Below are positions 1 to 7,562 of a DNA stretch of 15,001 bases, one piece after another. The stretch is from the NCBI GenBank assembly GCA_002502605.1, contig DAPR01000013.1, positions 2,311 through 17,311 on the forward strand, in the 5' to 3' direction. The stretch comes from Euryarchaeota archaeon UBA258 (GTDB lineage Archaea > Thermoplasmatota > Poseidoniia > Poseidoniales > Poseidoniaceae). Made by a program: the position numbers and the translations under genes. Position 1 is the first letter of the stretch. Each line of letters starts with the position of its first letter. The notes under the pieces were generated by a model. That model did no database searches. It saw only the letters and a program-made list of their open reading frames with translations, and was not told where the DNA came from.

Positions 1-213
1 AGCACTGCGGTTGTCGATCCACAAGTCTGCGAGGTTCGCCCCGTTTTCATCGTCGGCTTGCATGGTATCGTACATGCCGCCGAGGTTGTGAGCATAGCCT
101 CCGAAGGTAATACCAGCAAAGACACCGACAAACACCATCAACACGACGGCCAAAAGCCGTAATTTGGTCCGCCATAGGCTTCGAGCCAAGCGCTTGTTCA
201 AGAGAGCAGACAT
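1..213 (-). CDS. FtsX/MacB-type ABC transporter permease, N-terminal fragment
   Basis: This is the first 71 residues of a membrane protein that runs off the left edge of the window. After a basic start ([19 protein letters not shown]) there is one hydrophobic helix at about residues 19-38 ([16 protein letters not shown]), followed by a polar extracytoplasmic stretch with an acidic segment around residues 56-66. This is the usual opening of FtsX/LolC/MacB permeases: a cytoplasmic basic tail, TM1, then a large outer domain. The ATG at 213 lies 9 bases after the stop of the ABC ATPase gene, with a GAGGA-like ribosome binding site overlapping that stop. Pairing with the LolD-like ATPase supports the permease call. 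The FtsX domain itself is outside the window, so substrate and direction of transport cannot be read. Confidence 0.75.
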   Translation of the reverse strand, partial: MSALLNKRLARSLWRTKLRLLAVVLMVFVGVFAGITFGGYAHNLGGMYDTMQADDENGANLADLWIDNRSA

Positions 214-222
214 GGTAAATCC

Positions 223-936
223 TCACTCTGAAGGGTCGTTGTCCGTCGGTTCGTCTGAGATAATTTTCCCACTGTCAATCCGGATGACTCGGGTCGCATA
301 CCTAACCAAGCCCTCGTCGTGTGTAACGAACACAGAGGTGATGTTTTCTTGCTTGCATGCACTCACCAAGGCTTCCATCACTTTGTTCGAAGTTTCGGTA
401 TCGAGGTTGCCGGTGAGTTCATCGCCGAGCAAGAGGGTTGGTCGCTTTGCGATGCTTCGAGCAATGGCTACTCGCTGCTGCTGGCCTCCACTGATTTCAC
501 CAGGAAACCGGTCGACTTCGGCTTCTAGTCCGACAAGTTTCAACAATTCCTTCGCTCGAGCTGGGTCTTTTTTACCAGCCAATTCTTGGATCAAGAGGAT
601 GTTCTCAAGAACGGTGAGGTCTTGCAAGAGATTGAAGAATTGGAACACATAGCCAATATTTTCTCTTCGGAAAGAAGTCATTTTCTCGGAACTATTCCGA
701 GGGACTGCATCCAAACCTCCCGTTTGTTTGGACATGAAGGTGTAGGCTCCGCCTGTTGGACTGTCAAGGGCTGAAAGACAATTCAAAAGCGTGGTTTTTC
801 CAGAGCCCGACGGGCCGAGGAGAATCACACGTTCGCCTTCGTGAATTTCGAAACTTACACCATCAAGCGCTTTGACAACGCCAGCAGGCGTGTCATAATG
901 TCGTTCTAGGTTTTCCATTTGTAATAATTTATTCAT
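223..936 (-). CDS. ABC transporter ATP-binding protein, LolD/MacB family
   Basis: This protein of 237 residues is the ATP-hydrolysing subunit of a transporter on the cytoplasmic face of the membrane. Walker A is GPSGSGKTT at about residues 41-49, the Q-loop is in YVFQFFNLL near 96-104, the signature [14 protein letters not shown] is near 148-161, Walker B is LLLGDE near 168-173, the D-loop is TGNLDTETS and the H-loop histidine is in VTHDEG near 206. The length and the segment [21 protein letters not shown] are typical of the LolD/MacB/FtsE group. One oddity is DEL where the family normally has DEP. ATG at 936 is preferred over GTG at 945 because GGTGA at 942-946 sits 5 bases upstream as a ribosome binding site; the GTG would lie inside it. 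It follows the TetR gene by 5 bases and precedes the permease, so the three probably form one operon. The substrate is unknown. Confidence 0.9.
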   Translation of the reverse strand: MNKLLQMENLERHYDTPAGVVKALDGVSFEIHEGERVILLGPSGSGKTTLLNCLSALDSPTGGAYTFMSKQTGGLDAVPRNSSEKMTSFRRENIGYVFQFFNLLQDLTVLENILLIQELAGKKDPARAKELLKLVGLEAEVDRFPGEISGGQQQRVAIARSIAKRPTLLLGDELTGNLDTETSNKVMEALVSACKQENITSVFVTHDEGLVRYATRVIRIDSGKIISDEPTDNDPSE

Positions 937-941
937 TTTCT

Positions 942-1568
942 TCACCTTCTTGCTTCAAAGAGTCGCTTAAACATCTCGAAAAATTTGCCAATCGCTTGTT
1001 GTTCATTCATACGCCCCTCTTGCGTTTCTTGCATCAGCCACACTTCATATTCGGTGTTCATGCGAATGAGTACATGGAGTGGGACATCATCACGGATTGC
1101 CCCAATCTCGACTCCGTGTTCGAGAATGGCCATAATGTCACCATACTCACTCAAGCCCTCGCATTCTGCGTTCAACTTATGGAAAATGGGGTGATCTGAC
1201 CCTAGTGAAACCAATTGGCGCATGAGGGACATCAGGACCGGGTGCTGGAAAACGTCATTCCACTGCTTTGATGACACCGCTTTGAGTGAATTCCAATATG
1301 TGGGTTTGTCCTCCGTCAACGGGAAGGAAGCCTTGGCAAAATCAAAACCTCCTGTTGCATGTGCAAAGGCATCGATAACGCAGGTGATGAACAGGTCTTC
1401 TTTGTTTTCGAAGTAGTAGTACATCGAACCTTTTGAGATGCCTATTTTTTGAATGATCTTGTTGTACGAAGCGCCTTCGAAGCCGTGGGCGGAAAATTCA
1501 TCCTTAGAAACATCAAGAATCCTCGTTTTGAGGGATTCATCAATGGATTCATATCGTGCGAGAGGCAT
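942..1568 (-). CDS. TetR/AcrR-family transcriptional repressor
   Basis: This is a 208-residue DNA-binding regulator. The N-terminal part (about residues 10-60) has the TetR helix-turn-helix, with KTRILDVSKDEFSAHGFEGA, then YNKIIQKIGISKGSMYYYFENKEDLF. The remaining 140 residues are a helical ligand and dimerisation domain without a recognisable ligand signature. The reading frame stays open for 40 codons upstream to ATG 1688, but the ATG at 1568 gives the normal family length and leaves a TATA-like box and a palindromic operator just upstream, so it is taken as the start. The gene leads an operon with the ABC ATPase and permease. By analogy with other TetR-linked exporters it probably represses its own operon and releases it when a transported compound binds; this role is inferred. 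Confidence 0.9.
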   Translation of the reverse strand: MPLARYESIDESLKTRILDVSKDEFSAHGFEGASYNKIIQKIGISKGSMYYYFENKEDLFITCVIDAFAHATGGFDFAKASFPLTEDKPTYWNSLKAVSSKQWNDVFQHPVLMSLMRQLVSLGSDHPIFHKLNAECEGLSEYGDIMAILEHGVEIGAIRDDVPLHVLIRMNTEYEVWLMQETQEGRMNEQQAIGKFFEMFKRLFEARR

Positions 1569-1608
1569 TCGACCGGTTAGTCCGACCGGTCGGTCGAATA
1601 TTAAATTA
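1568..1608 (-). promoter_or_regulatory. TetR promoter with palindromic operator
   Basis: Read on the minus strand, a TATA-like element (TAATTTAATATT, 1597-1608) is followed by a 31-base imperfect palindrome at 1568-1598 whose outer arms TTCGACC and GGTCGAA match perfectly. Inside it lie a perfect 12-base palindrome CCGACCGGTCGG (1582-1593) and a second ACCGGT core at 1572-1577, 13 bases away. The start codon of the TetR gene touches the operator. A transcript starting about 25 bases after the TATA-like element would have a leader of roughly ten bases, and a bound repressor would cover the start site. Autorepression is inferred from position and symmetry. Confidence 0.65.
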
Positions 1609-1677
1609 CCCTTGCAAGAACGATGGAGTTCAAAACCATAAATCGATTGACGCACATCGAAAAAACATAAGGCAAGC

Positions 1678-1704
1678 CCATATACCATACCCTCCTAAAG
1701 CAAC
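1678..1704 (+). promoter_or_regulatory. Possible promoter of the Bat-type regulator/aromatic operon
   Basis: A TATA-like stretch (CATATACCATA, about 1678-1688) lies 17-27 bases before the ATG at 1705, roughly the spacing expected for a leaderless or nearly leaderless archaeal transcript. An A-rich stretch (1660-1670) lies upstream of it and could be a second candidate. No Shine-Dalgarno motif precedes this ATG, which fits a leaderless message. The 136-base region 1569-1704 is shared with the divergent TetR promoter and holds no other recognisable element. Confidence 0.35.
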
Positions 1705-2343
1705 ATGATGCGGGAAATTCATCTTCGCTGGACGGCCCAGACGGTCGCATCTTCAGAATACGCGCCAATCGCTTCAATTGCTCACAATTTGGAGGTTGTG
1801 GGGCACCTTGATATTGGGGAAGATGGCATTCGTCAACTCATTTCACCGTCGTTCTGTGAGGGGAAGGGCCCTGAGGATCTTAATGAGGTTCCATTCTTGA
1901 AAGTCGAATCGGTCCTAGGCGTGGGCAATGGAGGCCATCTCGTGGTTTGGAATTCACACCCACTGTCCATTGCCGCCATCAAGTTCCCCGACATTCATAT
2001 TTTGCCACCATACACTTACGGTGGCGAAGGGATTTCCATCAAGGTTCGGGGCGTGCCAAGTGGCATTTCTGACTTTTTGAAAATCGCTCGAAAAATCCTT
2101 CCACCGGACATGGTCAAGGTCGTTGAAATCGAAAGCAACACCAGCACAGTCGAGAGTTTACTCACCGAACGGCAGATAGAATGCATGAAAATGGCTGTCC
2201 GCTCGGGGTATTATGAGCATCCAAAGCGAATCAATTTGAGAGAGCTTGCAGAATTGATGGAAACGCCACGTTCGACCCTTCAAGAGCATCTGAGCCGGGC
2301 AGAGATTTCGTTAATGCACTGGGGTGCAGACCAAATCCAGTAA
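1705..2343 (+). CDS. Bat-type HTH transcriptional regulator (HTH_10 family)
   Basis: This 212-residue protein carries at its C-terminus (about residues 153-204) the archaeal bacterio-opsin-activator type HTH: LLTERQIECMKMAVRSGYY, the linker EHPKRINLRELAELM and the recognition part TPRSTLQEHLSRAEISLM. The N-terminal 150 residues have no family I recognise with certainty; they resemble the small sensor-like domains often found before HTH_10, contain a Gly/Tyr-rich stretch (PPYTYGGEGISIKV) around 101-114, and may bind a ligand. It is probably cytoplasmic. The stop codon is only 48 bases before the ADH synthase gene and no promoter is evident in the gap, so it is likely the first gene of the aromatic operon. 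That suggests a role in regulating the operon, but this rests on position alone. ATG 1708 is an equally possible start. Confidence 0.8.
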   Translation: MMREIHLRWTAQTVASSEYAPIASIAHNLEVVGHLDIGEDGIRQLISPSFCEGKGPEDLNEVPFLKVESVLGVGNGGHLVVWNSHPLSIAAIKFPDIHILPPYTYGGEGISIKVRGVPSGISDFLKIARKILPPDMVKVVEIESNTSTVESLLTERQIECMKMAVRSGYYEHPKRINLRELAELMETPRSTLQEHLSRAEISLMHWGADQIQ

Positions 2344-2391
2344 GTCGGTCAAAGTGCGAAACCTTGAGAATGGAGAGGGGTTGGACCAAGC

Positions 2392-3189
2392 ATGGACAAA
2401 GCGCAACGGCTCCAAAAGTTGTTGCCTCAGGGCAGAGGTGTATGGATACCAATCGACCACGGTGCCTCTGATTTTCCAATTCCTGGACTCAACGACACTG
2501 AGGCAGTCATCCGCTCACTCGTCAACGCAGGCGTTGATGGAATTGTGGCGCAGAAAGGAGTTGTGAGCCGATACCACCATCTTTGTCAAGGAAGTCAAAC
2601 TTCAATGGTCGTTCACCTCTCAGTATCCACTCGCCATGCTGGCCCAGATGCGACCAACAAAGTGCTTGTTGGTCACGCAGATGAGGTCCTCCCTCGGGGC
2701 GGCATCGGAGTTTCATGCCAAGTCAACATGGGCAGCCCAAATGAAGCAACTATGATTGAACGCATGGGGCAAATTAGTCGCGAAGCCCTCCACCATCAAC
2801 TTCCAATGTTTGGCATGGTTTATGCTCGTGGAGAGCACCTCAACCCCGTACCTGGCGATCCTACAAACGGCAATGCACACGCCGTTCGTCTTGCTTTCGA
2901 ACTTGGGTGCGATGCAGCAAAAACCGTATGGACTGGTGATGCCGAATCATTTGGTGTGATTGCTGCAGCAGCACCAATCCCAATCTTGGTTGCAGGTGGA
3001 CCTTCAACCGGTGATAGCCATCAAATTCTGACGATGGTGCGCACAGCATTGGATGCTGGCGCCTCAGGAGTGTGCATGGGTCGGCAAGTGTTCGCTCACG
3101 ACAACGTCGAAGGAATCGCCCGTGCTCTCGTGATGTTGGTTCATCAAGGTTCAACCGTCGAAGAGGCCATCGTGGCCTGTGGATTGTGA
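2392..3189 (+). CDS. aroA': 2-amino-3,7-dideoxy-D-threo-hept-6-ulosonate (ADH) synthase
   Basis: This 265-residue class I aldolase-fold enzyme belongs to the MJ0400/fructose-bisphosphate aldolase (DeoC/LacD-like) family. In archaea lacking DAHP synthase it joins L-aspartate semialdehyde to a 6-deoxy-5-ketofructose-1-phosphate-derived unit, giving the first precursor of aromatic amino acids. Visible active-site motifs are PIDHGASDFPI (Asp22), MVYARG (Tyr144) and DAAKTVWTGD, whose Lys177 should form the Schiff base. The phosphate-binding end of the barrel is AGGPSTGD (201-208) and GASGVCMGRQVF (223-234). Asp, Tyr and Lys match the catalytic set described for MJ0400. An aldolase in sugar metabolism is the alternative, but the neighbour, 3-dehydroquinate synthase II, is the next enzyme of the same route and settles the call. 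A weak purine-rich ribosome binding site (GGAGAGGGG) lies further upstream than usual. It ends 9 bases before the next gene. Confidence 0.92.
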   Translation: MDKAQRLQKLLPQGRGVWIPIDHGASDFPIPGLNDTEAVIRSLVNAGVDGIVAQKGVVSRYHHLCQGSQTSMVVHLSVSTRHAGPDATNKVLVGHADEVLPRGGIGVSCQVNMGSPNEATMIERMGQISREALHHQLPMFGMVYARGEHLNPVPGDPTNGNAHAVRLAFELGCDAAKTVWTGDAESFGVIAAAAPIPILVAGGPSTGDSHQILTMVRTALDAGASGVCMGRQVFAHDNVEGIARALVMLVHQGSTVEEAIVACGL

Positions 3190-3198
3190 GGAAGCACA

Positions 3199-4200
3199 AT
3201 GGAAATCTGGATTGATTGCCGTTCGGGAGAAGAGAAATCTCTTCCCGAAGGATTCGATCGAATGTTGTCGGAAGGGCACCTCACCATCAATGGAAACAAG
3301 ATCATGCAGGGTGGCTCCATTTTTGGAGCATACTGCCGCATCAAGGACAACAGCGGACAGGACGAAGCAAAGGCGTTGATTGGAAGCGTGTCATGGCTGC
3401 TGGTTTCATTCAATGATTGGTCCATGATTCCGATTGAGAACCTGATCGCTGCTGCTGAAGGCACACCGACCAGAATCGCTGCACTGCTCACTGAGCCACA
3501 TCAGGTCCAGGGGGCTGCTTTCGCACTCGAACAAGGGGTCGATGCTGTCGTGGTCGATTCACAGCCTGCTATGGTTGATGCCGCCTTGATTGCAAAGGCA
3601 CTCCGCTTAGAGCGACAAGAACACTTCGAACCCGATAGGAAAAGCACGCAGGAGCTTTCCCTTTCCCTGTTAGAAATTACTGGAGTCGAGGAAGGCGGCG
3701 TTGGAGACCGGTATTGCATCGATTTCACCTCGCTTCTTGGCAAGGGGGAAGGGATGCTTATTGGGTCAAATGCGACCAGTTTCATGCTGGTGCATGGTGA
3801 AACAATATCTTCTGATTTTGTTCCAGTCCGCCCGTTCCGCGTCAATGCTGGCACCCCACAATCCTACACCTTCATGGCGGATGGAACAACCAAGTACATT
3901 TCCGAATTGTCTTCTGGCGACACGATTAGCGTCATCAATGACGCAGGAACAACCCGAACCTTGACCATTGGAAGAATAAAAATCGAGCGCCGCCCTATGT
4001 TATTATTCCGCTGGATGGATGAAAACCATAAAGAGGGGCACATGTTCTTACAACAAGCAGAGACGGTACGAGCAGTCGGCGCAAATGGGAATCCCGTATC
4101 AGTCACAAGGCTGAAGATTGGGGACCAAATTCTTGGTTGCGTTGACAATGGTGCGCGACACATTGGAGCCGCCATCTCAAGCACTGTCAATGAGAGGTGA
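3199..4200 (+). CDS. aroB': 3-dehydroquinate synthase II (archaeal type)
   Basis: This 333-residue protein is of the MJ1249 family (PF01959), which oxidatively deaminates and cyclises ADH to 3-dehydroquinate with NAD. It is unrelated to bacterial AroB. Conserved family blocks are seen in order: GGVGDRYCIDFTSLL (about 166-180), GEGMLIGSNATSFMLVHGE (183-201), VRPFRVNAGTPQSYT (210-224), TTKYISELSSGD (230-241), GRIKIERRPMLLF (258-270) and the LQQAETVR block (284-291). Full length for the family. A GAGG ribosome binding site at 3188-3191, overlapping the preceding stop codon, lies 7 bases before the ATG. The last 11 bases overlap the shikimate kinase gene, so translation of the two is probably coupled. 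Position directly after ADH synthase matches reaction order. Confidence 0.94.
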   Translation: MEIWIDCRSGEEKSLPEGFDRMLSEGHLTINGNKIMQGGSIFGAYCRIKDNSGQDEAKALIGSVSWLLVSFNDWSMIPIENLIAAAEGTPTRIAALLTEPHQVQGAAFALEQGVDAVVVDSQPAMVDAALIAKALRLERQEHFEPDRKSTQELSLSLLEITGVEEGGVGDRYCIDFTSLLGKGEGMLIGSNATSFMLVHGETISSDFVPVRPFRVNAGTPQSYTFMADGTTKYISELSSGDTISVINDAGTTRTLTIGRIKIERRPMLLFRWMDENHKEGHMFLQQAETVRAVGANGNPVSVTRLKIGDQILGCVDNGARHIGAAISSTVNER

Positions 4201-5092
4201 AGATTTGGCGGTACTTGGAAACGGCAATGCACACGGTGCTTGCAGTCTCCTTCATGCAGCAGGTCTAGGGTATGGGGCCAGCATCGCATTGGACCTACCT
4301 GTTGCCGTTCGATTGCTTGATTCACCCAGCAAAAGAGACCTTGATGACCCCGATGAATTGTTGGATCAAGTGCTCGCCGCTTGGACCGCTGCAGGTCATG
4401 AACTTCCCAATGGACAACCTGCCGAAGCATTCCATTGGGCAGTGGCCTCGAAAATCCCTCCTCGCCAAGGTCTCAAGTCAAGCGCTGCCGTCGCAGTTGC
4501 GGCATTGCGCGCTCTTGGTGATGCAACATCAACCAGTCTTGAAACCGCCGAAATTGTCGCCATGGCTGCCCAAGCGCAAATTGATGCTGGCGTTTCATTA
4601 ACCGGTTCAATTGATGACGCATGGGCTTGTGCTGCACCTGGCTGGAAACTGATTGACCCCCAAGCTCAATCAATCCAAGAAGGCGTGCTTCTCGAAAGCC
4701 CTGGGCCTCAGCCTGATGATTGGTATGTCTTGCTTGTTTGCCGTGGCGACAGAGAACGCAAACCTGAATTGGAAGATTTCGTCCCTCACGCTGGTGCTTT
4801 TCAACAAGCCTTGAGCGCTTTACAAGAAGGCAGAGAACTGGTGGCTTTGACATGGAATGGGAGAGCAATGCTCAGCGTTCTTGGCGACATTCTTGGACGT
4901 AAATTGACCAATGATGCCCTGCTCAACGGCGCAAGGGCCGCAGGCATCACTGGATCTGGCTCTGCCCTTGTGGTTGTCACTCCAAAGGTGAGCAAACCAA
5001 CCTGTGAGCGATTAAAGCGGTTTTTCGAATCACGCAACGATGGAACGACCGTGGTCGTGACATCGTTTCTCAGCGGTCTTGAGGAAGAATGA
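4190..5092 (+). CDS. aroK: Shikimate kinase, archaeal GHMP type
   Basis: This 300-residue kinase phosphorylates shikimate at the 3-hydroxyl. It belongs to the GHMP superfamily (homoserine/galacto/mevalonate kinases), the archaeal replacement for bacterial P-loop AroK. Motif 1 is seen as GNAHGACSLLHA with GYGASIALDL (about 11-36). The ATP-binding loop is PPRQGLKSSAAVAVAALRAL (90-109), motif SLTGSIDDAW (137-145) probably carries the catalytic Asp, and the Gly-rich C-terminal loop is GITGSGSALVVV (252-263). The frame is open upstream to 4118 inside the previous gene, but ATG 4190 puts motif 1 at the normal distance from the N-terminus and gives the usual length, so it is preferred. Homoserine kinase is the main alternative; the LKSSAA motif and the neighbouring aromatic genes favour shikimate kinase. 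Confidence 0.92.
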   Translation: MRGEDLAVLGNGNAHGACSLLHAAGLGYGASIALDLPVAVRLLDSPSKRDLDDPDELLDQVLAAWTAAGHELPNGQPAEAFHWAVASKIPPRQGLKSSAAVAVAALRALGDATSTSLETAEIVAMAAQAQIDAGVSLTGSIDDAWACAAPGWKLIDPQAQSIQEGVLLESPGPQPDDWYVLLVCRGDRERKPELEDFVPHAGAFQQALSALQEGRELVALTWNGRAMLSVLGDILGRKLTNDALLNGARAAGITGSGSALVVVTPKVSKPTCERLKRFFESRNDGTTVVVTSFLSGLEEE

Positions 5093-5143
5093 ACCACCTA
5101 TGGGCTCGCACGCACCTTCTTGAGGGGTGCACGGCTGGAAAGC

Positions 5144-6235
5144 ATGAATCTCATGAACATGCGCCTCGGTGAGCATCTTCGCTTGACCCTCTTTGGGACA
5201 AGCCATGGGCCAAAGGTCGGAATCACCCTCGAGGGTGTTCCAAAGGGACTTATGGTCGATGTCGAGGGCATAAGGAAAGCCATGAACACTCGACGTCCCG
5301 GTGGGCGTTACGCAAGCAAGAGAAAGGAAGAGGACGCTGTTCTTGTGCTAAGTGGAGTCGAACAAGGTCGTACAACCGGCGAGGTTGTGGAATTATCGAT
5401 TCTGAATCAAGATGCGAAATCCAAAGACTACAGTTTCCTGCCTGACCACCCTCGCCCAGGCCACCAAGACATGGTGATGCATAAGCGCACCAACGGCCAA
5501 GCAGATTTGCGCGGTGGCGGGATGTCATCGGCAAGATTGACCGCACCCCTCGTCGCAGCGGCTGCTTTTGTCGCACCGCTCCTCACCAGCCGTGGCATCG
5601 AGGTTGAAGCCCATGTAGGAGCCATTGCTTCTGTTGAATCCAAACCAATGAACACACAACCGGAGCGGTGGGCAAATGAAGCATGCAAAGAAATGCGATG
5701 TCGGGATCCTGAGGCTGCAAAACGGATGGTCGAAGTGGTCGAACACCATCGGATGAACCTCAACTCCGTAGGGAGTCGGGTTGATCTGACGGTTCAGGGC
5801 CTCCCTCTCGGTTTAGGAGAACCATGGTTCGATGGCATTGAACCTGCAATGGCCAGAGCAATGATGTCGATTCCTGCAGCACGTGGAGTCACCTTTGGAC
5901 GTGGATTCGATGTGGTTGGGATGACCGGCAAAGAGCACAACGATTCATGGGGGGGTACACCAAATGCACCAGTCCTCCTAGGCGACAAACCCGATGGCGT
6001 GCTTGCTGGCTTGGCCACTGGGGCTCCAATCCATTGCTCTGTCGCCTTCAAACCACCATCCAGCATAGCGGCAGAGCAGGTCACACTCAACATCAACACC
6101 GGCTCGATGGAGCCTCTTGTGGTCAAAGGAAGACACGACCCCGTCCTTGGTCCACGAGCGGTCGCTGTTGTGGAAGCAATGGCGATGCTCGTCTTGACTG
6201 ACCTGGCACTTCGTGGAGGGTTCATCGATGAATGA
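5144..6235 (+). CDS. aroC: Chorismate synthase
   Basis: This 363-residue enzyme converts 5-enolpyruvylshikimate-3-phosphate to chorismate using reduced FMN without net redox change. The three family signatures are present: FGTSHGPKVGITLEGVPKG near residues 17-35, the block DLRGGGMSSARLTAPLVAA near 121-139, and GRHDPVLGPRAVAVVEAMA near 329-347. Other conserved blocks are RRPGGRYASKRKEED, DHPRPGHQDM, the GLGEPWFDGIEPAMARAMM stretch, GRGFDVVGMTGKEHND and VAFKPPSSI. The first signature reads GTSHG instead of GESHG, and the second has Met and Leu where Arg and Glu are common (GGMSSARLT for GGRSSARET). ATG 5144 is chosen so that LRLTLFGTSHG begins about 12 residues in; ATG 5153 or 5159 are possible, and the frame is open to 5120. 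The 51-base gap upstream contains only a weak hairpin. It overlaps aspartate kinase by 8 bases. Confidence 0.93.
   Translation: MNLMNMRLGEHLRLTLFGTSHGPKVGITLEGVPKGLMVDVEGIRKAMNTRRPGGRYASKRKEEDAVLVLSGVEQGRTTGEVVELSILNQDAKSKDYSFLPDHPRPGHQDMVMHKRTNGQADLRGGGMSSARLTAPLVAAAAFVAPLLTSRGIEVEAHVGAIASVESKPMNTQPERWANEACKEMRCRDPEAAKRMVEVVEHHRMNLNSVGSRVDLTVQGLPLGLGEPWFDGIEPAMARAMMSIPAARGVTFGRGFDVVGMTGKEHNDSWGGTPNAPVLLGDKPDGVLAGLATGAPIHCSVAFKPPSSIAAEQVTLNINTGSMEPLVVKGRHDPVLGPRAVAVVEAMAMLVLTDLALRGGFIDE
6215..6220 (+). promoter_or_regulatory. Shine-Dalgarno site for aspartate kinase
   Basis: GGAGGG lies 7 bases before ATG 6228 inside the end of the chorismate synthase gene. It fixes the aspartate kinase start at 6228 rather than the in-frame GTG at 6213, which would overlap this site. 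Confidence 0.75.
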
Positions 6236-7559
6236 CCCCATCACCATCCACAAATTTGGTGGATCTTGCCTCAGAGATTCATCCGACCTGGATCGAATCG
6301 CAGAAGTTGTTGGCCACTGGGATGGTCAATCAATAGTGGTTGTTTCAGCCTTATGGGGCACCACTGACCGTTTGATGCGGGCGAGCAAGGAACCACGCTA
6401 CGCAAGCCGTTTGGTCAACGATCTGTCAAGCCAGCATCTCCGTTTTGCACCAGGGCTGTTGGAGAGTGAACTTGGGCCTAAGTTCACGAAGGTCCTCAAA
6501 GGCATCGAACAATCACTGGTCGAATTAGCTCGACGCCCCGCACATGGAGTCGCAATCAACCGATTGCTTGCTGCCGGCGAACGGCTTTCTGCACTTGTCG
6601 TGGCTCACCGATTGAAGCAGTATGGCATTGCCGCACACCCAGTTGGAGCCGAAGACATCGGTTTGCGGCTTGATGGTGTCAACAGGGCTCCAACCGTGGA
6701 TCTTGCTGCCTCAATGGGATTGCTGGACAGAAAAGCATTGCATGACACTCCCGTCATTACCGGCTGGTTCGGAGAAGGAAAGGACGGGCAGTTGGCCTTA
6801 CTGAGTCGAGGTGGTTCGGATCACACCGCAACATCGATAGCTCGTTTAGTCGATGCAAACCGTGTCATCTTGTGGAAAGACGTGCGAGGTGTCCTTCCTC
6901 TCAACCCCCGTTGGGGCATTGAAACAGAGCCTATCGCTTACCTCGGGTACGGAGAAGCAATGGAATTGTCAAGGCTCGACACACCAATTCTTCATCCAGC
7001 GACCGTTGAACCACTTATGGACACTGGAATTCCATTGGAAATCCGTCATCTCCACGGGTCCATGGACAAATCCGCAGCGACTGTGGTTGGTCCGAATGTG
7101 TATGAAAAGAACGTCATCAAAGCCATTGGGTGCCTTCCAAGCGTCGTCTCAATCCACTGCCAAACAAAATCACTCGAACAGCAAAGCGGTCAATTGGGTG
7201 AAGTGCTTGTTCGCTTTGCTGAGGCTGAAATTTCATGTTGGCACCTTGACGCACAACCTGGTGAACTGCGTTGGATTGTCTCTCAGCATGATTCGATTCA
7301 TGCCCAACGGCTGATTGAGGAACACTTCGGCTCAACGACCATCGAACCGTATACTGCAATTGTTTCCCTTGTTGGAAACCGCGATGGAAATGATTTGGAT
7401 GGTCTTCGAAATCAGGACCTAGAGGAATTAGAAATCGAAGTCTTGTCAGAAGCAGAACATGCCATTCGGCTCTTAACAAAAAGTCCAAACATCGTTGAAG
7501 TGTTGCATCATCTAAGCCAAAAGTACGGGCTCAGGCAAAGCCTAGAGCATCAAGAGTGA
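6228..7559 (+). CDS. lysC: Aspartate kinase
   Basis: This 443-residue enzyme phosphorylates L-aspartate, the first step toward aspartate semialdehyde. The amino-acid kinase domain opens with HKFGGSCLRD (Lys9), followed by IVVVSALWGTTDRL, the loop LLAAGERLSALVVA, ALLSRGGSDHTATSIA and LWKDVRGVLPLNPR. The block LGYGEAMELSRLDTPILHP near 243-261 is characteristic of the family. The C-terminal third (about residues 300-443) has the size and pattern of paired ACT domains (CLPSVVSIHCQT and YTAIVSLVGN), the usual site for feedback control by lysine or threonine. No homoserine dehydrogenase domain follows. LNPR replaces the more usual ADPR. Its place at the end of the aromatic operon fits a supply role, because ADH synthase uses aspartate semialdehyde. 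It ends 3 bases from a convergent gene. Confidence 0.92.
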   Translation: MNDPITIHKFGGSCLRDSSDLDRIAEVVGHWDGQSIVVVSALWGTTDRLMRASKEPRYASRLVNDLSSQHLRFAPGLLESELGPKFTKVLKGIEQSLVELARRPAHGVAINRLLAAGERLSALVVAHRLKQYGIAAHPVGAEDIGLRLDGVNRAPTVDLAASMGLLDRKALHDTPVITGWFGEGKDGQLALLSRGGSDHTATSIARLVDANRVILWKDVRGVLPLNPRWGIETEPIAYLGYGEAMELSRLDTPILHPATVEPLMDTGIPLEIRHLHGSMDKSAATVVGPNVYEKNVIKAIGCLPSVVSIHCQTKSLEQQSGQLGEVLVRFAEAEISCWHLDAQPGELRWIVSQHDSIHAQRLIEEHFGSTTIEPYTAIVSLVGNRDGNDLDGLRNQDLEELEIEVLSEAEHAIRLLTKSPNIVEVLHHLSQKYGLRQSLEHQE

Positions 7560-7562
7560 GCC

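Noticed and set aside
1569..1688. 40-residue N-terminal extension of the TetR protein starting at ATG 1688
   Set aside because: The extension is not TetR-like, covers the TATA-like box and operator, and its GGAGGG lies only about one base before the ATG; ATG 1568 gives the normal family length.
4118..4189. 24-codon upstream extension of shikimate kinase
   Set aside because: It lies inside the DHQ synthase II gene and would push GHMP motif 1 too far from the N-terminus; ATG 4190 is better placed.
5112..5130. Hairpin GCACC/GGTGC before chorismate synthase as an attenuator or terminator
   Set aside because: Only five base pairs with a nine-base loop and no T tract; too weak to call.
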